Shown here piece by piece: positions 40,130 to 45,898 of a DNA stretch of 45,898 nt. The stretch comes from Mastigamoeba balamuthi (Eukaryota; Evosea; Mastigamoebida; Mastigamoebidae): assembly GCA_902651635.1 (NCBI GenBank), contig CACRSC010000084.1, positions 886,862 through 932,759 of the forward strand. Direction: 5' to 3'. The first letter of the stretch is position 1. Every line of letters begins with the position of its first letter. The translations under genes were made by a program, and so were the position numbers. Below the pieces are notes generated by a model. It was not told the origin of the DNA and did not search any database. It saw nothing but the letters and a program-made list of their open reading frames with translations.

Positions 40130-41392
40130 CAGCCCTGGCCATAAGTAAGTTAATACTCCCCCAGAACAGACAAGCAAACAGACTTTGTTTGTCATAAGGG
40201 CCAGAGGAAGGAGAGGGGGAGTGCTGATGGTTAGTAGAGGATGTAGTCCCCATTAGCCTCTGTGACCCTTTCCAGGCGCAAATTCATACTCATTTTTGGG
40301 CGAGAGATTTCGGAAGCCTTGCCCATTCCTTGTGCAGCACGTGGTGCAGTCCCTTGATGTTCCAGGGGTGGTGTAACACCACACGAGCCTTGAGGAGAGA
40401 CCACACGTTTTCTATTGGATTGAGGTCCGGGGAGCATGCTGGCCAGGCCATGCGGTCCACGTTGTGGGAGGCCCTCCAGGCCTTGGCGAGTTTGCTTGTG
40501 TGCTTCAGGTCATTGTCCTCCTGCAGCACCCAGCCACCTGGGGTGGGTCTGAACATCTTCTTAGCACTGGGCAGCAGGGCCTTGTTGTAGATGTGATAGA
40601 GCTTCTTGGAATTGAGATTGTATGTGAACGTGTAGAGGCGCCCGAACCCTTCCGCCAAAATGCACCCCCAGACGTGCACCTTGCCTGGGTGCTTGACTTT
40701 GCGCACCACGTAGGGGTGGGACCTCGACTGCCATGCTCCCCTCGGGGTGCCAAAGAGCTCGAAGGATGCCTCGTCCGTGAAAATGACCTGGTTCCAGTTC
40801 TGGTTCCGCCGAGTTTGGGCGAAAATCTTGTGATCTTCGTGGTGGTGTGCCAAGAGGAGAAATTTGATCATCGGCTTCTTGTAGCGGCGCCCAGCAGTGT
40901 TCAAATGGCGCCGTACAGTGCGTGAAGAGACAGCAACCTGAGCCCTCTTCAGGTGCCTGGCCAGAGCCGCGGACGACTCCGTGGGATGCTGCTCTGAGAG
41001 TTTGGTGATTTTTGAATCTTCTTGCACTGAAGTTTTGCGTGGAGCGCCGGAGCAAGGGGTGTCCACAGCGCGCGAGGGACCATTGAAATCGGCCCACTTC
41101 TTGGTGACCTGGGAAGAGCACCCGACCTGCTTGCCCGCGGCATTGGCCGTCATGTGAGGGCCCAGCTTGTGCTTCTGGAGGAACCACAACTCACAGCGTT
41201 TCTTTTTGCTCAAAAAGACCATGTTTAAAAAGTGGTGCGATTCAAAAATCTCAATCCCAAATCAAGTGAAGAATGCATTTATATCTCCGCCGACCTAAAA
41301 TATCTGGAAATTTTATCCCAAATCGAAAAAAATAGCTTTTGGGAGCAAATCTTAGACCTGGGGGAATATTAACAAACTTATGGCCAGGGCTG
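40130..41392 (-). mobile_element. Tc1/mariner DNA transposon, apparently complete
   Basis: The 1,263-bp element is bounded by TA dinucleotides (40128-40129, 41393-41394), the normal target-site duplication. Its ends are inverted repeats of about 34 bp: CAGCCCTGGCCATAAGTAAG… on the left matches CAGCCCTGGCCATAAGTTTG… read inward from the right, with CCCCCA conserved further in. It contains one uninterrupted transposase gene on the minus strand. TIRs, TA sites and open frame are all preserved, so it may be recent or still mobile. The left end is close to the hydrolase remnant. Confidence 0.92.
40290..41222 (-). CDS. Tc1-family transposase, DD34E
   Basis: One frame of 310 residues. The N-terminal part is a helix-turn-helix DNA-binding region with ISxxTVRR-like VSSRTVRRHLN. 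The catalytic triad is complete: Asp in FTDEASFELFG, Asp in LQEDNDLKHTS, and Glu in SPDLNPIENVWSLLK, with 34 residues between the last two, as in Tc1. Length is slightly short of the usual 340, so the first paired-type helix may be reduced, or the true start may lie upstream. It cuts and pastes the surrounding element. Confidence 0.93.
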   Translation of the reverse strand: MVFLSKKKRCELWFLQKHKLGPHMTANAAGKQVGCSSQVTKKWADFNGPSRAVDTPCSGAPRKTSVQEDSKITKLSEQHPTESSAALARHLKRAQVAVSSRTVRRHLNTAGRRYKKPMIKFLLLAHHHEDHKIFAQTRRNQNWNQVIFTDEASFELFGTPRGAWQSRSHPYVVRKVKHPGKVHVWGCILAEGFGRLYTFTYNLNSKKLYHIYNKALLPSAKKMFRPTPGGWVLQEDNDLKHTSKLAKAWRASHNVDRMAWPACSPDLNPIENVWSLLKARVVLHHPWNIKGLHHVLHKEWARLPKSLAQK

Positions 41393-41654
41393 TATCTCTA
41401 CATCCAGTAACTCAAAACTACACCCAACAGCCTGCCGCCCCTGCCTGCTGATGTCAAGGGCATGCCACATGTTGAAATGACAGTAGATGGCACACATAGT
41501 GATGCCAAGGGGGGACTGCACCCCCGAGGCAAAGGAATAGCATTTCCCCCTCACCCTCTTATCACCACATGAATCCCACTCATTACATTATCACTTCTTC
41601 CTTCTTCCTTGAGTCTCTCATCCTCATAGGGGCCTCCTGCCCCCACCCTACACA
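41393..41654. other. Spacer between transposon and coiled-coil gene
   Basis: This 260-bp AT-richer stretch contains no exon I can support. It probably includes the 3' UTR of the minus-strand coiled-coil gene ending at 41655. Confidence 0.4.
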
Positions 41655-42287
41655 TTACTGGGCATTGTTGCATGCACACCTAGGCAATGAAGGTGGGTGA
41701 TGCAGAGAGACAGATGCAGGGTGAGCAGGGTGAGAGGTGGGCACTTTGTTCTTGGAGGGAGAGGTGCTGGTGCCCTTGAGGGACTCGTACTCCCTCCAAT
41801 TGGCATGCTCGGACTTGAGGAGCTCCAGCTGCTCCTTGAGCCCCTTGTTCTGGCTCTTCAACATTACAACGAGCACATGCTGCTTGTGCAGCTCGTTGGT
41901 CACCCTGACCTGCTCCTTCTTGTACGTAGTGATCTTCTCCTTCAACTTGGCCCTGGCAGCCTCCAAGCCCTTGATGATCTGGTCCTGCTGCTGTGCTGGA
42001 ACGAGGAGACCTGGTCCAGCAGCAGAGGTCCTCTTTCTCTTTCTGTGGTATACAACAATTAGTAGAGGTTCTGTCAAATAGTTATGCCACTGGCATATAA
42101 TTATATGCCACTGGCATATGCTATGTGCTGCTGGTATATAATTATATGCTGCCAGCATAAAATTATGTGCTGCTGGCATATGATTATATACCACTGGCAT
42201 ATAAATGTGTGTGAATAAAGGGAAAGGGAATTTGACGTACAAGCTCACGGCCTGGCGCAGGGCTGTGTGAGCATCCTGGAGACTCAT
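41655..42287 (-). CDS. Small basic coiled-coil protein with repeat-filled intron
   Basis: Exons 42241-42287 and 41655-42042 (donor GTACGT, acceptor ACCACAG, phase 2) give 144 residues: MSLQDAHTALRQAVSL, then KRKRTS (a nuclear signal type), a coiled coil (QIIKGLEAARAKLKEKITTY … LKSQNKGLKEQLELLK) and a Ser/Pro/His-rich tail. The 198-nt intron is filled with 21-bp palindromic repeats. The ATG is 21 bp after the stop of the gene upstream on the same strand and in the same frame, so the two could be one gene. Not recognised. Confidence 0.5.
   Translation of the reverse strand: MSLQDAHTALRQAVSLYVKFPFPLFTHIYMPVVYNHMPAAHNFMLAAYNYIPAAHSICQWHIIICQWHNYLTEPLLIVVYHRKRKRTSAAGPGLLVPAQQQDQIIKGLEAARAKLKEKITTYKKEQVRVTNELHKQHVLVVMLKSQNKGLKEQLELLKSEHANWREYESLKGTSTSPSKNKVPTSHPAHPASVSLHHPPSLPRCACNNAQ
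42081..42205. repeat. 21-bp palindromic repeat array 1 (intronic)
   Basis: About six units such as GCCACTGGCATATAATTATAT and GCTGCTGGTATATAATTATA lie head to tail inside the intron 42043-42240. Each unit pairs within itself (ATGCC…GGCAT arms) and is followed by a palindromic ATAATTAT spacer. Confidence 0.85.
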
Positions 42288-42308
42288 GGTGTTGATGTTG
42301 TTGACGTC

Positions 42309-44836
42309 TCAGGCCTCCCTGGGCTGCTGAGACCACCACATGCGCTTTGCTGGAGCTCCAGGGGCCCTAAGCATCTCGTGGTCTGCTGGTACTGCTGCTG
42401 CTGCTGCTGCTGCTGGGGCTGGTGCCAGACACTGCTGGATCTTCAAAGGCGAACAAGGAAGGAGGCGTTGCGGTGCAGCTGGTGCAGCTGGAGCCACGTA
42501 CTCCTCGTTGCTTTCCTCCCTCGTCCTCTTGTGTGTTGTTGTCTTCTCCTTGTGCTCCTCCTGATCATCATCCACATTGCACTCCACCACCTTCTTGCCT
42601 CGCAGCTCGTCAATGGACTTGGAGCTGGAGCTCTCAGCATCGTCTCCAGATGCAGAAGACGTTTCCTTGCTGGCCTGCTTGGCTCCCTTGATCTTGTCCT
42701 TGATGCTCCACACAGCATTCAGCATGGCTTTGGGGCCATCCATGGCACGCCCCTTGCACTGAGGTGGCTGAGATGATGCACCTCAGCTGCAACTGCAGTC
42801 AGCAACGTTGTTGCATTCTGCATGGTGTTCTCTGTTGGGTCCCAGAATGGCGTGGTAAAGTACATCACCTCCAGGCAGTCAGTCCTTGCCTGGACTGCCT
42901 CCTCCGTGGTTGGAATGACCCTGTTCCTGGTCAGGGTGGAGATGGCAATGATGGAGGCCTGCACAACAGTGTCATCGTAGTCCTGGCGTGCTGCAGACGT
43001 TGTTGCCTGCCTGTACTGCTGCAGCAGTGGGCTGAAATGCGAGTTAGACTGGTTATGCCAGCAACTTTTTCTATATGCTGCTGGAATATAAATATATGCT
43101 GCCAGCATAAAGTTATATGCCACAGGCATAAAGTTATATGCCACCAGCATATAGCTTTATGCTGGCGGCACATAAACGAAAAACAGTAAAGTCATAAAAA
43201 TGATGAAAGCAATTGAAAAACAAGTGAAAGACAGAGGAAATACGTACAAATTGATTGCACCCTCACTGTTGCACAGGATGTAGTCGATGTAGAAGCGCTG
43301 CCGTACTGTCAGTACAACAGGGTGCCTTACAGCACCACAGGGGATGCTGATCACTGTGTTCTTCTGCATGCCAGCCACTGAAAATGCCAGGTTGAGGACG
43401 AGGCAGTTCAACTGCTTCTTCATGCTGGTGTTGACCGGAATGATGAGGTTAAGGAGAACAATGAGAGTCCACTCGTCCTCCACGTAGGCCCAGTACACAC
43501 TGCCGGACTGCAGCAACGTGGCCCGTTTGCCAGATTCCATGCGGCAAACGTCCCAGAAGAACACGTCATGCAGGCCCATGCGACAAGGGCCAGTCACGAA
43601 GCATGGGACAGTCATTGACCCGATCACTGGCAGGTATGTCCCAGTCTGTTTCGATTGAGTCAGACATTAGAATTGAGAATGAAATGCGTACTGCTCTGGC
43701 ACTGGCTTCCTTGGGAATCGTGCTGCTATCCATGGTGATGTCTCCAGGGCGTGGTTGAGGGTACAGGGCCATGAGGTCAGCCCATTCGTGCTCGGAGCAC
43801 TCTGCTGGGCGACCCGCCACACGGGGGTCCATGGCAGCAACCTGCTGCCTGGTGCGCACCCCAGCACCCTGGAATGCCCCCCAGTCACAGGAAGCTGAGG
43901 AAGCGGGCCAGGGCCGGGGCTTCTGCCACGGCTGCAGCTCCCTGGCACCAGAGGAAGCAGGCCATCCCACGTTCCGGGCCTGCATGCTGGTGGGCTCAGC
44001 ACTAGGGGCCCCCCCACTGTCGCTGTCGTCCTCGTCCCCCTCTTGGTCCTGTTGCTCGTCCTCCACGTTCTCCTCCTGCTCGTCCTGCTGCTTGTCCTGC
44101 TGCTCAGCCTCTGCATCGTCCTGCTGCTCGGTGTCACCGTCCTGCTGCTCAGTGTTCTTGTCCTGCTCCATCGGCTGCTCGTTCGCCTTCTCTGGCTCAA
44201 TGTCCTGCTGCTGCTGGGGCTCGGGAGACAGCTCGGGCTCAGCGGCTGGTGCTGCTGCTGCTGCCATGGCCTCGCGTTCAACTGGGGCTGCAGGTGATTG
44301 TGTCAGTGGCATATAGTTATGTGCCGGCTTATATGCCGGCGGCATAGAATTATATGCCGGCGGCATAATGGCCGGCATAAGTATGTGCCGGCGGCATAGA
44401 ATTATATGCCGGCGGCATAGAATTTTATGCCGGCGGCATATAATTATATGCCGGCGGCATAATGGCCGGCATAAGTATGTGCCGGCGGCATATACTATGT
44501 ACCGCCGGCACTGTCGCCGGTACAGAATTAAACCGCCGGCACATAGCGTGTGCCGGCAGATGATTGTGAGTTTGAAGAGGGAAGAACTCACCAGAACGGC
44601 ATGCCATCGAGGCCTGCGGTGCAGGGGCTTGATCGGGGGATGAAGGCACACCCAGCCTCTCGCGCTCACGCTGTGCAACACGGCGCATATACTGTTGGTA
44701 TAGGGCGTATTCAACTTCAAACTCGGTGGGCTGGGAATGCTTGAGAAGGAGAACGAGTGGGAGTGAAGTGAATGCGGTGACATACCTCGGGCTTCCCCTT
44801 CTTGGGGGTGCTTGGCGCAGATGGCGTGGTTGACAT
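42309..44836 (-). CDS. Mobile-element-like protein, six exons, unrecognised
   Basis: Exons 44786-44836, 44592-44730, 43692-44287, 43248-43645, 42749-43031 and 42309-42698 give about 618 residues with closing phases; the last junction (AAG acceptor) is the weakest. In order: a Lys/Pro N-terminus; an Arg-rich helix (YALYQQYMRRVAQRERERLG); an Ala then Glu/Gln/Asp-rich acidic domain; a Trp-containing globular part (HDVFFWDVCRM, VYWAYVEDEWTLIVLLN, RQRFYIDYILCNSEGA); and a polar tail with PQR and Ala runs. Introns 44288-44591 (304 nt) and 43032-43247 (216 nt) are loaded with 21-bp repeats; introns 44731-44785 and 43646-43691 are plain and short. It is divergent from a DUF6589-like gene, which suggests the same element. 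Confidence 0.55.
43052..43176. repeat. 21-bp palindromic repeat array 2 (intronic)
   Basis: Five to six units (GCTGCCAGCATAAAGTTATAT, GCCACAGGCATAAAGTTATA and variants) occupy the middle of intron 43032-43247. Units differ in the central six bases but keep compensating arms, so the GC…GC palindrome is maintained. Confidence 0.85.
44303..44563. repeat. 21-bp palindromic repeat array 3 (intronic, GC-rich variant)
   Basis: About twelve units of the type GCCGGCGGCATAGAATTATAT fill intron 44288-44591. The core TATGCCGGCGGCATA has 6-bp complementary arms around GGC. A larger duplicated block (AATGGCCGGCATAAGTATGT) occurs twice, about 105 bp apart. All units are close to the same sequence, so this array looks the youngest. 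Confidence 0.88.
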
Positions 44837-44942
44837 CGGCTTGTAGGAGCTTGTAGGACAACCCAAACAATTTTTGAAAAATGATGTCATCTGCCGGCGG
44901 CACATAATATCTGCCGGCGGCACAGCTGCAGGCATAGCAGGG
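44837..44942. promoter_or_regulatory. Divergent promoter with two GC-rich repeat cores
   Basis: The 106-bp spacer between the two start codons carries CTGCCGGCGGCACA twice in direct orientation (about 44890 and 44910), the same core as the intronic repeats, separated by TAATAT. If the repeat binds a protein, this is where it could regulate both genes. Confidence 0.55.
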
Positions 44943-45898
44943 ATGGAAGCCGAAGATGGCGCCTGGCCTATTCGCGGCAAGTACAAGTGCAGTACGCATG
45001 TGCACAAGGCTCAACTGGGCCCAGCCGACGTCCCAGACGGCGACCCAGTTGACCCAGACCTGTGTCATGTTCGGGCACTCGAGGCACAGGTCAGGAACCT
45101 CAAGCAACAGAACAGGCGGCTCAGCACTCAGCTGGAGGTGTACAAGGGCATCGATAGACGGAATCCAGCTCAGGTGCGTGCTGCAAAACACGAGCTGCAG
45201 ACTGCCGTGGAACCCACAGGGCTGGAGGAGGCCACGTTTCCTCAGTACATTGCTGCACTGAGGCAGACGATGCCCAGCTTAATGCTTGTTCTGTGCTCTC
45301 TTCGCTCGTTCTGTGCTCTCTCCAGGGCTACAAGGACTCAGCCCCTGACAACGACCTGACCATGTGTGTGCTCGCCATATACGTCATCTGTGCACGCAGC
45401 TATTCACAGAGAAAGGACGTGCACTTCAGCATGTTGCTTTCCTGCCATCTGTGGAGCCATACTACTCCTACAGCTGTGTGGGACCTGTTTCGCCAGCTTC
45501 AACTCGTGTATGATCACAAAACAACAACGAACAAGCTGGATAAGGCCAGGCACAAGCAGGCCATGCTGCTGCAGAAATACTGTGTGCAGGTTGCAGACAA
45601 CCTGCAGGTGGCTGTAGGGTGCGGTTTCCAGTGTCTGGACAGGCATGCCACGATGCTGCATGGTGTGATGTGGGGGGGAATAGTACCCAATGACGACTAC
45701 CTCCAGAGAGTGCAGTCGGACACGCTCTACACACTTGCAGTACGTTGTTTTTGTTAAATTAGCTGTCCTATGATGTGCTGCCAGCATATAATTATATGCC
45801 GGCGGCACATAATTATAAGCTGGTGGCACATAATTATATGCTGATGGCATATAATTAGATGCCAGCACAGAGCATATTGTGGCATCTCACTTTGCATC
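44943..45898 (+). CDS. DUF6589-like mobile-element protein (partial, 5' part)
   Basis: Exons 44943-45287 and 45326-45739 are in phase 0, then a GTACGT donor opens an intron that runs off the window. The first exon has a coiled coil (VRALEAQVRNLKQQNRRLST). The second carries a pattern like proteins grouped as DUF6589, common as transposon-linked genes in fungi and animals: an early Arg-Ser helix (ICARSYSQRKDVHF), a helical middle, then a strand with VADNLQVAVGCGFQCLDRHATMLH. The family call is from memory of the motif. The intron holds another 21-bp repeat array. Confidence 0.45.
45772..45880. repeat. 21-bp palindromic repeat array 4 (intronic, runs to window end)
   Basis: Four to five units (GCTGCCAGCATATAATTATA, GCCGGCGGCACATAATTATA, GCTGGTGGCACATAATTATA and variants) lie just inside the intron that follows the GTACGT donor at 45740. 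The array mixes the GC-rich and AT-rich variants. Confidence 0.85.

Noticed and set aside
44300-44690. A protein with YMPPAYN-type 7-residue repeats
   Set aside because: The frame exists because the 21-bp unit is a multiple of three and free of stops, but splice sites on both sides place it in an intron with closing phases.
42100-45890. A CRISPR-like array
   Set aside because: Units are contiguous with no unique spacers, lie in introns of a eukaryotic-type locus, and no cas gene is near. They are tandem palindromes.

Overview
This is a gene-dense, GC-rich nuclear window from a protist. Genes lie on both strands and are cut by many short GT-AG introns (about 34-120 nt) with clear CTAAC-type branch points; several introns are GC-AG. 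I rebuilt exon chains by hand, and for most genes every exon phase closes. Two observations point to a flagellated amoebozoan, most likely an archamoeba of the Mastigamoeba/Pelomyxa kind. One is a transmembrane TKL-type receptor kinase built like the Entamoeba TMK family. The other is RABL2, a ciliary small GTPase. The taxonomic call is an inference.

Layout. 1-7.5 kb: the end of an unknown gene, a 14-exon codanin-1-like gene (+), and two unrecognised minus-strand genes almost abutting. 7.5-11.1 kb: a 984-residue receptor kinase. 11.3-13.7 kb: a small membrane protein (-) and TPR-MYND-SET protein A (+). 14.9-18.2 kb: a divergent pair, a Wee1/Myt1-type kinase (-) and RABL2 (+), around a perfect TTTGGCGCCAAA site. 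18.4-21.5 kb: a divergent pair, SHQ1 (-) and THG1 (+), followed by a secreted protein and a tRNA-Val(GAC). 24-34.6 kb: TPR-MYND-SET proteins B and C (-), mixed with three copies of an unrecognised gene family, one intact and two 5'-truncated, plus a coiled-coil protein. 35-39.4 kb: thioredoxin reductase, an 83-residue membrane protein, ribosomal protein eL22 and RPA32 (all +). 39.4-45.9 kb: mobile DNA, with a broken alpha/beta-hydrolase, an apparently intact Tc1/mariner element with TIRs and TA duplication, and a divergent gene cluster whose introns carry arrays of a 21-bp palindromic repeat.

Themes. RPA32, the Wee1-type kinase and the codanin-like gene belong to cell-cycle or S-phase families, and each has an E2F-like GGCGCC site near its start. 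The TPR-MYND-SET genes A and B are inverted copies that are nearly identical over about 600 bp and then diverge abruptly, which suggests recent gene conversion or partial duplication. The most unusual structure is the 21-bp repeat, which fills some introns and the divergent promoter of the terminal mobile-like cluster but spares its exons and its short introns.
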